Assembly: GCF_002863225.1 (NCBI RefSeq)
Contig: NZ_PKEK01000052.1
Location: 62,001 to 126,000 of the forward strand
Length of the DNA stretch: 64,000 nt
Source of the DNA: Mycobacterium sp.
GTDB lineage: Bacteria > Actinomycetota > Actinomycetes > Mycobacteriales > Mycobacteriaceae
Direction: 5' to 3'
In this document: positions 55,118 through 63,792 of the stretch, one piece after another
Position numbering within the stretch: the first letter of the stretch is position 1
Layout of the letters: the number at the start of each line of letters is the position of its first letter
Translations under genes and position numbers: made by a program
The notes under the pieces: model-generated
Seen by the model: only the letters and a program-made list of their open reading frames with translations
Database searches by the model: none
What the model was told of the DNA's origin: nothing

Positions 55118-57130
55118 TTAAACATCAAGGAAGCGAACATCTTTGGCGTTACGGGTGATGAAACTGCGCCGGGCTTCGACGTCCTCGCCCATCAGGATGG
55201 AGAACAGCTCGTCGGCCGCAGCCGCGTCGTCGAGGGTGATCCGTCGCAGCACCCGCACTGACGGATCCATCGTGGTCTCCCACAGCTCCTTGGCGTCCAT
55301 CTCGCCGAGACCCTTGTAGCGTTGAATACCGTCTTCGGCGTTGATCTTTCGGCCTGCCGCCCGCCCGGCCTCCAGCAATCCGTCGCGCTCGCGGTCGGAG
55401 TAGGCGAATTCGGGTTCACTGCGCTGCCACTTCAACTTGTACAGCGGCGGCTGGGCCAGGAACACGTGCCCGTTCTCGATCAGCGGCCGCATGAACCGGA
55501 ACAACAACGTCAGCAGCAGTGTCGAGATGTGCTGGCCGTCGACGTCTGCGTCGGCCATCAGCACGATCTTGTGATACCGCAACTTGGTGATGTCGAACTC
55601 GTCGTGGATTCCGGTGCCCAGCGCGGTGATGATCGCTTGGACTTCAGTGTTTTTCAGCACCCGATCGATGCGGGCCTTCTCGACGTTGATGATCTTGCCC
55701 CGCAACGGGAGGATGGCCTGGAACATCGAGTCGCGGCCACTCTTCGCCGAACCGCCGGCCGAATCGCCTTCCACCACATACACTTCCGACTTGCTCGGGT
55801 CGGTGGAGCGGCAGTCGGCCAGCTTACCCGGCAACCCGCCGATGTCGGTGGCGCTCTTGCGCCGCACCAACTCTCGCGCCTTGCGGGCAGCGATGCGGGC
55901 CTGGGCCGACGACACCGCCTTGTTGACAACCGTCTTGGCGTCGGAGGGATTCGCGTCGAACCAGTGCTGCAACTCCTCGTTACAGATCTTCTGCACGAAG
56001 GACTTGACCTCGGTGTTACCCAGCTTGGTCTTGGTCTGGCCCTCGAACTGCGGCTCGCCGACCTTCACCGAGATGACCGCCGCCAGGCCCTCGCGGATAT
56101 CGTCGCCGGTGAGGTTGGAGTCCTTCTCTTTCAGCAGCTTCTTGTCTTTGGCGTACCGGTTCACCACCGTGGTCAGCGCGCTGCGGAACCCCTCTTCGTG
56201 GGTGCCGCCCTCGTGGGTGTTGATGGTGTTGGCGAAGGTGTGCACCGATTCGGAGTAACCGCCGTTCCACTGCATCGCGATCTCGACCTCGTGGCCGGGG
56301 CCCTTCCCCGAGAAGTCGACGATCGTGGAGTGGATCGGGCTCTTGGTCCGGTTGATGTGCTTGACGAAGTCGACCAGCCCGCCCGGGTAGTGGAAGGTGC
56401 GGTGCTTGACCTTTTGCGGCGCAACGGATTCGGCGACTTTTTCCTCAGCCGACTTCGGGGCTTCGGCGGTGTCGCTGACCACCTCGTCGACGACCTCGTC
56501 TTTGGTCACCCGCTCGTCGCTGAGGTTGATGGTCAGGCCTTTGTTCAGGAACGCCATCTCCTGCAGCCGGCGGGCCACGGTCTCGAAGTCGTAGTTGGTG
56601 GTCTCGAAGATGTTGGGATCGGCCCAGAAGCGGATGGTGGTCCCGGTCTTCGTGGTCTTGTCGCCCTGCTTGAGCGTGCCGGGAACGGAGTGGTCGTAGG
56701 TCTGGAACCACTCGGATCCGTCGGTGCGGATGTCTGCCTCGAGTCGGCTGGACAGGGCGTTCACCACCGACACCCCGACACCGTGCAGGCCACCGGAGAC
56801 CTGGTAGGCGCCTTCTTCGAACTTGCCGCCGGCGTGCAGAACGGTCATCACGACGTCGACCGTCGGAATGCCGGTGGAGTGCATCGCCACCGGGATGCCG
56901 CGGCCGTTGTCGGTGACCTCGACACCCCCGTCTTCGAGGATGCGCACGTCGACCTGGGTGGCGAATCCCGCCATGGCCTCGTCCACCGCATTGTCGACGA
57001 CTTCCCAGACCAGGTGGTGGAGCCCTCTTTCCCCGGTCGAGCCGATGTACATACCCGGGCGCTTACGGACCGCCTCCAGGCCTTCGAGGACCTTGATCGA
57101 CTCGGCACCGTACTGTTCTTTGGCAGCCAC
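55118..57130 (-). CDS. gyrB: DNA gyrase subunit B
   Basis: The 670-aa protein has the GHKL ATPase domain (VRKRPGMYIGSTGERGLHHLVWEVVDNAVDEAM, GRGIPVAMH, GGLHGVGVSVVNALS), the transducer, and the TOPRIM domain (VVEGDSAGGSAKSGRD and ADADVDGQHISTLLLT with metal-binding Asp residues), then a C-terminal KGLGEMDAKELWETTMDP segment. With GyrA it forms the sole type II topoisomerase in mycobacteria. A short spacer and the same strand indicate a gyrBA operon. ATG 57130 starts AAKEQYGAESI, giving a length close to the family norm. Confidence 0.97.
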   Translation of the reverse strand: MAAKEQYGAESIKVLEGLEAVRKRPGMYIGSTGERGLHHLVWEVVDNAVDEAMAGFATQVDVRILEDGGVEVTDNGRGIPVAMHSTGIPTVDVVMTVLHAGGKFEEGAYQVSGGLHGVGVSVVNALSSRLEADIRTDGSEWFQTYDHSVPGTLKQGDKTTKTGTTIRFWADPNIFETTNYDFETVARRLQEMAFLNKGLTINLSDERVTKDEVVDEVVSDTAEAPKSAEEKVAESVAPQKVKHRTFHYPGGLVDFVKHINRTKSPIHSTIVDFSGKGPGHEVEIAMQWNGGYSESVHTFANTINTHEGGTHEEGFRSALTTVVNRYAKDKKLLKEKDSNLTGDDIREGLAAVISVKVGEPQFEGQTKTKLGNTEVKSFVQKICNEELQHWFDANPSDAKTVVNKAVSSAQARIAARKARELVRRKSATDIGGLPGKLADCRSTDPSKSEVYVVEGDSAGGSAKSGRDSMFQAILPLRGKIINVEKARIDRVLKNTEVQAIITALGTGIHDEFDITKLRYHKIVLMADADVDGQHISTLLLTLLFRFMRPLIENGHVFLAQPPLYKLKWQRSEPEFAYSDRERDGLLEAGRAAGRKINAEDGIQRYKGLGEMDAKELWETTMDPSVRVLRRITLDDAAAADELFSILMGEDVEARRSFITRNAKDVRFLDV

Positions 57131-57362
57131 TAGCGGAACGCTCTCCTTGGTATTTCTCTCCGGCCTCCAGGGCCTGGGACCGTCGGCCCCGCGCGGATCA
57201 ATTCCACTCTACCGTCAAGCCCGTTCCGGACTGACTCTGCGAGGGCGTTTCTGCACAGCTATTTGCGCCGTGTGGGGAATTTTTCGATCTGTCTTGCGTC
57301 CTGACGCTTGACGCCGGAGTTTTCTGCGTTGTGACGGCCCTCAGGGGAATGGACCCGGTGCG

Positions 57363-57929
57363 TCATCCGTAGGTGTCGCGGGGACCGCGGCCGGAGATGT
57401 GCAGCGGACCCTTGCGCCACGATGGCGCGGTCGGCCCGGTGATCCGCAGACTGGTCACCACACCGTTGCCGACCTCCGCCGCGATCTTGGCCAGCACCTG
57501 ATTCTGGATCAGCCGTAATTGCGTGGCCCAGGCCGTCGACTCGGCCGTCACAGTCAGCACCCCGTCCCGCAGTCCAGTCGGGGTCGCATGCTCGGCGATC
57601 TGCGCGCCCACCACCGTCGACCATTGACCGAATACCGCGCCCTCGGCCACCTTTGACGACCACCCCTGCTTTTTGGCCAGGTCGCGGGTCGCGCCGGCGA
57701 GGGGCTGCGGATCGCGGGCGTCGGGTCCGGGACCCGACCAGCGCCGGCGGCTACCGGCCCCGGCCGCCCGGCGGGTCGGCGGGAGCCGGCGGCCCCGGCC
57801 GACGTCTTTACCCTGGGTGCGCGCGGAGCCGCGGGCCTCTTCCAACGCGCGCCGGACCAGGTCCATGCCTTTCAATCCGCTGAGGTGCTCCGGGGGCGCC
57901 GCGCTGTCTTCGGGTTCTTCGTCGCTCAC
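57363..57929 (-). CDS. DUF721 (DciA-like) protein, Rv0004-like
   Basis: The 188-aa protein has a disordered basic N-terminus (GRGRRLPPTRRAAGAGSRRRW) and a C-terminal DUF721 domain (LAKKQGWSSKVAEGAVFGQWSTVVGAQIAEHATPTGL, residues 86-122, then LTVTAESTAWATQLRLIQNQVLAKI). DUF721 proteins of the DciA type load the replicative helicase in bacteria lacking DnaC/DnaI; the mycobacterial member is placed here between recF and gyrB. The helicase-loading role is from family knowledge. It starts 4 bases after the recF stop, so both are coupled. Confidence 0.9.
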   Translation of the reverse strand: MSDEEPEDSAAPPEHLSGLKGMDLVRRALEEARGSARTQGKDVGRGRRLPPTRRAAGAGSRRRWSGPGPDARDPQPLAGATRDLAKKQGWSSKVAEGAVFGQWSTVVGAQIAEHATPTGLRDGVLTVTAESTAWATQLRLIQNQVLAKIAAEVGNGVVTSLRITGPTAPSWRKGPLHISGRGPRDTYG

Positions 57930-57933
57930 CGCG

Positions 57934-59097
57934 TCACTCCTCTTCAGGCTCGTGATTCAGTATCGCCGAGGCCGGGCCGCTGTCGTCGTCGTTCAGCGTG
58001 ATGTCGATACGGTCGGCCAACCAGTCGCTGGGAATGTCGTCGACCACCGCCGCAGTCACCAGCACCTGTTCCGCGGACGAGGCCGCCGCCGCCAGCGCCT
58101 CGCGGCGGGCGGCGTCTAGTTCGGCGAACACGTCGTCGAGCAGCAGCACCGGATCGCTGCCGCCGGCGCGCAGCAGCTCGTACGACGCCAGGCGCAAAGC
58201 GAGTGCCATCGACCACGATTCCCCATGGCTGGCAAAGCCTTTCGCGGGTTGTTCGCCGAGCCGGAGCTCGAGGTCGTCACGGTGCGGACCGACCAGACAC
58301 ACCCCGCGGTCGAGTTCGGCGTCGCGGCGGGCCGCCATTTTCTCCAGCAGGGCGGTCCGCAGGACATCGACATCGGGCTGGTCGGGATCGATGTCGACGC
58401 TGGCGTGATAGACGATCGATGCGGGCCGCGAGGCCGGGGCGAGCAATTGGTAACTCTTCTGGACCTCCGGCGCCAGTTCGTTGACCAGCGCGATGCGGGC
58501 CGCCATCAACTCGGCGCCGTGCGTCGCCAGGTGGCCGTCCCACACGTCGAGGGTGTCCAGCGCTCCGTGATCACCACGAAAACGCCCGCCGGATGCCGAC
58601 TTCAGCAACGCCGTGCGCTGCCGCAGCACTTTGTCGTAATCCGCGCGGATACCGGCCACCCGGGGCCGGCGCACCGCGGCCAGGTCGTCGAGATACCGCC
58701 GACGATCACCGGGATCGCCGCGCACCAGCGCCAGATCCTCCGGGGCGAACAACACCGCACGCAGCACCCCTAGAATTTCGCGCGGGCTTCGCACCGGCGA
58801 CCGGTTGAGTCTGGCCTTGTTGGCTCGGCCGGCGGTGATCTCCAGATCGACGGCGCACTCGCGGCCGTCGTTCACCACGATGGTCGACACCACCGCACGC
58901 TGCGCCCCGAACCGGATCAGCGGTGCGTCGGTGGCCACCCGGTGTGATCCCAATGTCGACGAATACCACAGCGCCTCAACCAGATTCGTCTTGCCGAAGC
59001 CATTGGAACCGACGAACACCGTCCGGCCCGGAGTCAGCTCGAGATCGACAGTCGACCAAGACCGGAAGTCCCGCAAGCCCAGATGACGGACGTACAC
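57934..59097 (-). CDS. recF: DNA replication and repair protein RecF
   Basis: The 387-aa protein is an SMC-like ATPase. It shows VRHLGLRDFRSWSTVDLEL at the start, Walker A VGSNGFGKTNLVEALWY (residues 32-48), the family REILGVLRAVLFAPEDLALVRGDPGDRRRYLDDL block, and the C-terminal LLLDDVFAELD Walker B with the preceding signature region. RecF with RecO and RecR loads RecA at gaps. It lies 7 bases downstream of dnaN, as is standard, and runs directly into the DUF721 gene. Confidence 0.96.
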   Translation of the reverse strand: MYVRHLGLRDFRSWSTVDLELTPGRTVFVGSNGFGKTNLVEALWYSSTLGSHRVATDAPLIRFGAQRAVVSTIVVNDGRECAVDLEITAGRANKARLNRSPVRSPREILGVLRAVLFAPEDLALVRGDPGDRRRYLDDLAAVRRPRVAGIRADYDKVLRQRTALLKSASGGRFRGDHGALDTLDVWDGHLATHGAELMAARIALVNELAPEVQKSYQLLAPASRPASIVYHASVDIDPDQPDVDVLRTALLEKMAARRDAELDRGVCLVGPHRDDLELRLGEQPAKGFASHGESWSMALALRLASYELLRAGGSDPVLLLDDVFAELDAARREALAAAASSAEQVLVTAAVVDDIPSDWLADRIDITLNDDDSGPASAILNHEPEEE

Positions 59098-59104
59098 CTC
59101 GCTA

Positions 59105-60304
59105 CTAACCGGGCAGACGAACCGGCATCAGCAAATACACGTAGTCCGTCTGGATCGCCGGGAAGGGTCCGCTGTCGGTCGGTTGGGTGTCACCGTCACC
59201 GGCCGGACGTAACACCGCGGGCCGGCTCGGCGTGGTGAACCCGAACGACACCCGGTCCGAGTGGAGAGAACCCAGACCGTCGGTGAGATACGTCGGATTG
59301 AACGCGATGGTGAGTGGTTCACCAGCGAATTCCACCTGGACGTCTTCCTCGGCGCGGCCGACGTCGTCGGCGCCGGCCGACAACCGCAACGTGTCGCCGG
59401 AGAATTCCATCCGGACCTGGGCTCCGCGATCAGCGACCAGCGCGACGCGCTTGATGGCCTCGGTGAGCTCCGCGACACCGAGAGTGGCTACCGCCGTGTG
59501 CTCGCTGGGCAGCAGCTGCCGGAACTTCGGGAACTCGGCATCCAGCAGCCGGGTCGTGCTGCGCTTTCCATTCCCACTGATGCCAAGGAGCCCGTCCTTG
59601 CCCACCGACGGCCCGGCGCCCAGCGACAAGTGCACCTCGGCGCCGTCGGTTCCGCTCTTGGCGGCTTCCGACAGGGTCTTGGCCGGTACCAGCACCGCGG
59701 CTTCGACATCCGGTGCAGCGGCCGACCAGGTCAACTCGCGAACCGCCAACCGGAATCGATCGGTGGCGGCCAAAACCACTGACTGCCCCGAGATTTCGAC
59801 TCTGATCCCGGTCAGCATCGGCAGCGTGTCGTCACGACCGGCCGCGACCGCGACCTGGCTGATCGCCTCGGCGAACACATCGCCCGGCAATGCACCGGTC
59901 TCGTCGGGCAGCGTCGGCAACGTCGGGTAATCCTCGACCGCCATCGTCGGCAGGGAGAACTTCGCACTTCCGCAGGCCAGCGAGACCCTGGTGCCCTCGA
60001 CCTGCACGTCGACCGGCTTGTTCGGCAGCGCCCGGGTGATGTCAGAAAGTAGCCGACCGGAAACCAAAGCTGTTCCCGGAGAAGCAATTTCGGCTGCCAA
60101 GCGGACTTCGGCGGAGACTTCGTAGTCGAATCCGGAAATCGTCAGGCCATCATCGGATCCGGTCAGCAACACGCCGGCCAGCACCGGCACCGTCGGCCGA
60201 GACGGCAGCGTCCGCGCCACCCACGCCACTGCATCAGCGAAGTCGTCCCGCACCAGGCGGAACTTCAAGTCGGTCAGGCCGACGGCGGTCGTCGCCACGT
60301 CCAT
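59105..60304 (-). CDS. dnaN: DNA polymerase III beta sliding clamp
   Basis: The 399-aa protein has the three-fold clamp structure: FRLVRDDFADAVAWVARTLPSRPTVPVLAGVLL, VSGRLLSDITRALP near 80, DTLPMLTGIRVEI near 160, and the terminal YVYLLMPVRLPG motif that lines the peptide-binding pocket. It clamps polymerase III to DNA. It starts at ATG 60304 directly beside oriC and is the next gene after dnaA. Many partner proteins, including Y-family polymerases, bind it through QLxLF-type motifs. Confidence 0.97.
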   Translation of the reverse strand: MDVATTAVGLTDLKFRLVRDDFADAVAWVARTLPSRPTVPVLAGVLLTGSDDGLTISGFDYEVSAEVRLAAEIASPGTALVSGRLLSDITRALPNKPVDVQVEGTRVSLACGSAKFSLPTMAVEDYPTLPTLPDETGALPGDVFAEAISQVAVAAGRDDTLPMLTGIRVEISGQSVVLAATDRFRLAVRELTWSAAAPDVEAAVLVPAKTLSEAAKSGTDGAEVHLSLGAGPSVGKDGLLGISGNGKRSTTRLLDAEFPKFRQLLPSEHTAVATLGVAELTEAIKRVALVADRGAQVRMEFSGDTLRLSAGADDVGRAEEDVQVEFAGEPLTIAFNPTYLTDGLGSLHSDRVSFGFTTPSRPAVLRPAGDGDTQPTDSGPFPAIQTDYVYLLMPVRLPG

Positions 60305-60891
60305 TGCGTCCCTTCATCACCCCGAACAGCAAGGCTTACTTCAGCGGCTCAACCCCGTGGAATCCCCGCCGACGGACGCCCGTGCCCGTAATCACTCCGA
60401 CCACCGAACCCGGCCGTCGAACCACAACCGTAGAGCGTCGGAGGCGTTCTTGAAAGCTAATCGAATGCAGTGACACTCGGGGATTTCGAGCCTGGATCAC
60501 GAGGTGTGGAACGGCTCGTCCCCAACGGCCTTTTCTGAAGAACAAACTTTGTAGGGATTTCAATAACAGTAATAAGGCCTGTGCATGTTGGGGACAGCAT
60601 GGTGTCTGCGCTGCTGGCGACGCCGGCTGGGTTGTGCATGACACGGGGACGGACTGTGTGGTTTGTGTGCAGCGGTTGGGGATGGGTTGCGACTGTGGAC
60701 GGATCGGGCGTTCGTAGCGCACATGTCAGCAGTTTGCGCACAACGTCATCCACAGCCTGTGCTGTGACTGGTGGTGACGCCGAGTCCAAAGTTTTTTGAA
60801 ATTTCCGGGGTTCGAGCAGCACAAAACAGGGCAGGAAGCCCGGTTTTCGGGCAGGGCGATGCCACTCGAGGCTCGAGTTGCGGGCGAAGGA
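60305..60891. other. Chromosomal replication origin oriC (dnaA-dnaN interval)
   Basis: This 587-bp region between dnaN and dnaA is the expected mycobacterial oriC. DnaA boxes here are degenerate: TTGCGCACA (60734-60742), TCATCCACA (60746-60754) and TGTGGACGG on the other strand (60694-60702), each with two mismatches to TTGTCCACA. A less GC-rich stretch (GAACAAACTTTG...CAATAACAGTAATAAGG, 60539-60577) may be the unwinding element. No gene is seen. The interval also probably contains the dnaN promoter. Confidence 0.8.
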
Positions 60892-62394
60892 TCAGCGCTT
60901 GGAGCGCTGGCGGATCCGGGTGGTGAGCTCTTTGACGTGATCGAAGACCTCACGCCGCTCGGCCATCTCGGAAAGGATCTTCTTTTGCGCGTACATCACG
61001 GTGGTGTGATCGCGGCCGAATGCCTGCCCGATCTTGGGCAGTGACAAGTCGGTGAGCTCGCGGCACAGATACATGGCGATCTGCCGGGACTGGGCCAGCG
61101 CCCGGGTCTTGCCGGGACCACGTAATTCCTCGACCGTGGTGTCGAAGTACTCCGCGGTGGCAGCCATGATCGTGGCGGCGCTGATCTGCATGGTGCTGGC
61201 GTCGGCAATCAGATCGCGCAACACGATCTCGGCCAGCGACTTGTCGATCGGTGCCTTGTTCAGCGACGCGAACGCCGTGACGCGGATCAACGCCCCCTCG
61301 AGTTCACGGATGTTGCGCTCGACGCTGCTGGCAATCAGCTCCAGCACATCGTCGGGAACATTGAGCCGTTCCATCTGTGCCTTCTTGCGCAGGATCGCGA
61401 TGCGGGTCTCCAGCTCCGGCGGTTGAACGTCGGTGATCAGACCCCACTCAAACCGCGTTCGCAGCCGATCTTCAAGTGTCGCAAGCTGTTTCGGCGGGCG
61501 ATCGGACGAAATCACGATCTGCTTGTTGGCATTGTGCAGCGTGTTGAAGGTATGGAAGAACTCTTCCTGGATACCTTCCTTGCCCTCGATGAACTGGATG
61601 TCGTCGACGAGCAGCACATCGACGTCGCGATAGCTGCGTTTGAAGGCGACCTTGCGGTCGTCACGCAGGGAGTTGATGAAGTCGTTGGTGAACTCTTCGG
61701 TGGAGACGTACTTCACCCGCATTCCGGGGAACAGGCGTTGGGCGTAGTTCCCGGCGGCGTGCAGCAGGTGAGTCTTACCCAGACCGGACTCTCCCCAAAT
61801 GAACAGCGGGTTGTAGGCCCGGGCCGGCGCTTCGGCGATCGCCAGCGCCGCGGCGTGGGCAAAGCGGTTCGAGGCGCCGATGACGAAGGTGTCGAAGGTG
61901 TAGCGGCGGTTCAAGCTGACCCCGGCTGCCGCGTCGGCGGCCTGGCTGTGCGGTCGCTCGGAGAAATACGACGGCCAGCTCTGCTGTGCGCTGGCTAGAG
62001 CTTCGCCGTCCTCGTCGATCTCGTCGAGGTCGTCGACCGCCTCATCGAAAGCGGCGTTGGCGCGGTCGTCGGACTCATCGGATGTCAAAGGTGAGATACG
62101 CACACCGAGCTCGACCTGCTGGCCGAGCCGGCGACTCAGCGCGTCGGTGATCTGGGTCCGAAGGTGCCGTTCGATCTCGTTCTGGACAAAGCTGCTCGGG
62201 ACTGACAGCAGAGCGAAGCCTTCGACGATCGTGAGCGGCTGCACCAGATTCAGCCACGCCCGCTGCTGCGGTGTCAGGGGCGGGACGTACGGTCCGCCGT
62301 TGAGAACGGCGCCTTCTGTGGAGAGTTCGCCGTTGAGTTCCGAAACGACTGCACTCCAGACCGTCGCGAAGCTGGATCCGGGGTCCTCGGTCAA
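60892..62394 (-). CDS. dnaA: Chromosomal replication initiator DnaA
   Basis: The 500-aa protein has the N-terminal domain (residues 1-95), a variable linker, and the AAA+ domain. The AAA+ domain carries Walker A GESGLGKTHLLHAAGNYAQ (near residue 201), Walker B VDVLLVDDIQFIEGKEG (near 259) and the sensor and box motifs (SSDRPPKQLATLEDRLRTRFEWGLI). Domain IV contains the DNA-binding signature GRDHTTVMYAQKKI. It binds DnaA boxes in oriC to start replication. ATG 62394 gives the usual mycobacterial length. Upstream DnaA boxes suggest autoregulation. Confidence 0.97.
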   Translation of the reverse strand: MTEDPGSSFATVWSAVVSELNGELSTEGAVLNGGPYVPPLTPQQRAWLNLVQPLTIVEGFALLSVPSSFVQNEIERHLRTQITDALSRRLGQQVELGVRISPLTSDESDDRANAAFDEAVDDLDEIDEDGEALASAQQSWPSYFSERPHSQAADAAAGVSLNRRYTFDTFVIGASNRFAHAAALAIAEAPARAYNPLFIWGESGLGKTHLLHAAGNYAQRLFPGMRVKYVSTEEFTNDFINSLRDDRKVAFKRSYRDVDVLLVDDIQFIEGKEGIQEEFFHTFNTLHNANKQIVISSDRPPKQLATLEDRLRTRFEWGLITDVQPPELETRIAILRKKAQMERLNVPDDVLELIASSVERNIRELEGALIRVTAFASLNKAPIDKSLAEIVLRDLIADASTMQISAATIMAATAEYFDTTVEELRGPGKTRALAQSRQIAMYLCRELTDLSLPKIGQAFGRDHTTVMYAQKKILSEMAERREVFDHVKELTTRIRQRSKR

Positions 62395-62964
62395 CGACGG
62401 GTCCCCCTGCTACGACGTGAAAGTTCTACCAGTAGTGCCGACGACGAACTGTCCACACAGTTATCCACAGGTGTGGAGAGGATAGCGGCCAGCGCATCGC
62501 AGCGTACCCCTGACGGCTCGCGGGATCGGCGCTCGAGACTGCCGTTCACAATCGGCTGGCTAGGAGGCCGATCCGCCATCCTTGCTTCGTTGTCCAGCGC
62601 CGTTTCGGTGTGAAACAGCACCGCCCGAAGCTAACAGTTTTCCTCGTCCGCGCCAACCGTTCGGCAACATTCGGAGCCGCTTTGGGACGATTGGTCTGAC
62701 CTCGGTGGCAGGTGTGGCGACAGTGAAGGATCGACGTCGGGCACAGCGGTCCGCAGGTGTGGTTTGACCGGGCGAACAGGGGTCAGTACCCTCATACAGT
62801 CGCCCGAAAGTCGGCGATACGGCTGCGATCCGAGCACTTGGCCCGGAGGCCGCGCCGGTCACCAGCGAGACACAAAGCCTATCGAGGCGTCGTGGGGTAG
62901 AGCGTGACCCACCGGCAGGGGAAACCGTGCCGGGCACGATGTCAGATGCAGCAAGGAGAGAGTC
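62395..62964. other. dnaA/rpmH divergent promoter region
   Basis: This 570-bp gap contains a perfect TTATCCACA DnaA box (62461-62469) and a CTGTCCACA box with one mismatch to TTGTCCACA (62449-62457), 55-75 bases upstream of the dnaA start. The rpmH promoter lies at 62764-62792. No protein-coding frame is convincing. Confidence 0.8.
62764..62792 (+). promoter_or_regulatory. Predicted sigma-A promoter of rpmH-rnpA
   Basis: TTGACC at 62764-62769 and TACCCT at 62787-62792 are separated by 17 bases, near the ideal for a housekeeping promoter, with a TANNNT -10. The distance to the rpmH start is about 170 bases. Position and strand fit the rpmH-rnpA-yidD-yidC operon. Confidence 0.6.
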
Positions 62965-63108
62965 GTGGCAAAGGGCAAGCGGACCTTCCAGCCGAATAAC
63001 CGGCGCCGTGCCCGCGTGCACGGTTTCCGCCTGCGGATGCGGACCAGGGCCGGCCGGGCGATCGTGTCGAATCGGCGTGGCAAGGGCCGTCGCTCCCTGA
63101 CTGCCTGA
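62965..63108 (+). CDS. rpmH: Large ribosomal subunit protein bL34
   Basis: GTG 62965 gives a 47-aa highly basic protein, AKGKRTFQPNNRRRARVHG followed by FRLRMRTRAGRAIVSNRRGKG, which is the complete bL34 signature. A GCAAGGAGAG ribosome site precedes it. bL34 is a small core protein of the 50S subunit. The rpmH-rnpA-yidD-yidC order beside dnaA is universal in many bacteria. Confidence 0.96.
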   Translation: MAKGKRTFQPNNRRRARVHGFRLRMRTRAGRAIVSNRRGKGRRSLTA

Positions 63109-63118
63109 CCGCCTCGGT

Positions 63119-63472
63119 GTGACGGCGGTGCTTTCCGCACGAAACCGCATGACCAGGTCGACCGATTTCGGCGCGACGGTCAAGCATGGAAGGCGCGCCG
63201 CACAGCCGGACATGGTCATCTATATGCGGCATGCCACCGGGGACCCCAAGCTCGGGCTGATCGTTTCGCGGTCGGTCGGATCGGCCGTGCAACGACACGG
63301 GCTCTCGCGGCGGCTGCGTCACGTCGGGCGCGACGTCCTGGCGGATCTGAACCGGTCCGAGCACATCGTGATCCGTGCCCTGCCCAGTAGTCGTGACGTC
63401 GGCTCGGCCCGATTGAGTGAACAACTCCGGGCGGGATTGCGCCGCATCGAGTCGACAGGCGGCAAGCGGTGA
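63119..63472 (+). CDS. rnpA: Ribonuclease P protein component
   Basis: The 117-aa basic protein has the RnpA core: RMTRSTDFGATVKHGRRAAQPDMVIYMRH, LGLIVSRSVGSAVQRHGLSRRLRHVGRDVL (the RNR-like basic helix, residues 46-75), then VIRALPSSRDV. It binds the RNase P RNA and the 5' leader of pre-tRNA. GTG 63119 starts 10 bases after the rpmH stop. The rnpA stop overlaps the yidD GTG by 4 bases. Confidence 0.95.
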   Translation: MTAVLSARNRMTRSTDFGATVKHGRRAAQPDMVIYMRHATGDPKLGLIVSRSVGSAVQRHGLSRRLRHVGRDVLADLNRSEHIVIRALPSSRDVGSARLSEQLRAGLRRIESTGGKR

Positions 63473-63792
63473 GTGCGATCGCATCCCGGGTGCGCCGCGC
63501 TGAATTCGCGATCGCACGAGGCCTGATCTTCGTCATCCAGTTGTACCGGCACATGGTGTCGCCGCTGCGGCTGCCGACATGTCGCTTCACCCCGACCTGC
63601 AGTCAATACGCGGTAGACGCCCTGGCTGAGTTCGGGTTGCTGCGGGGGAGTTGGCTGGCGGCGGTTCGGCTCGCGAAATGCGGGCCGTGGCATCGAGGAG
63701 GATGGGATCCGATACCTGAGCGCAAGGGTGCCGGGGCTCACGAGTGGGACACCAAAGCGCCGCTAAGGAAGAGTGATTCTGTTGTCGTTTGA
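63469..63792 (+). CDS. yidD: Membrane protein insertion efficiency factor YidD
   Basis: The 107-aa protein has the YidD pattern: an N-terminal amphipathic helix, LIFVIQLYRHMVSPLRLPTCRFTPTCSQYAVDALAEFGLLRGSWLAAVRLAKCGPWHRGGWDPIPE, with three conserved cysteines (TC, TC, KC). It assists YidC in membrane protein insertion. GTG 63469 overlaps the rnpA stop, and its 3' end overlaps yidC, so all are coupled. Confidence 0.94.
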   Translation: MSAIASRVRRAEFAIARGLIFVIQLYRHMVSPLRLPTCRFTPTCSQYAVDALAEFGLLRGSWLAAVRLAKCGPWHRGGWDPIPERKGAGAHEWDTKAPLRKSDSVVV

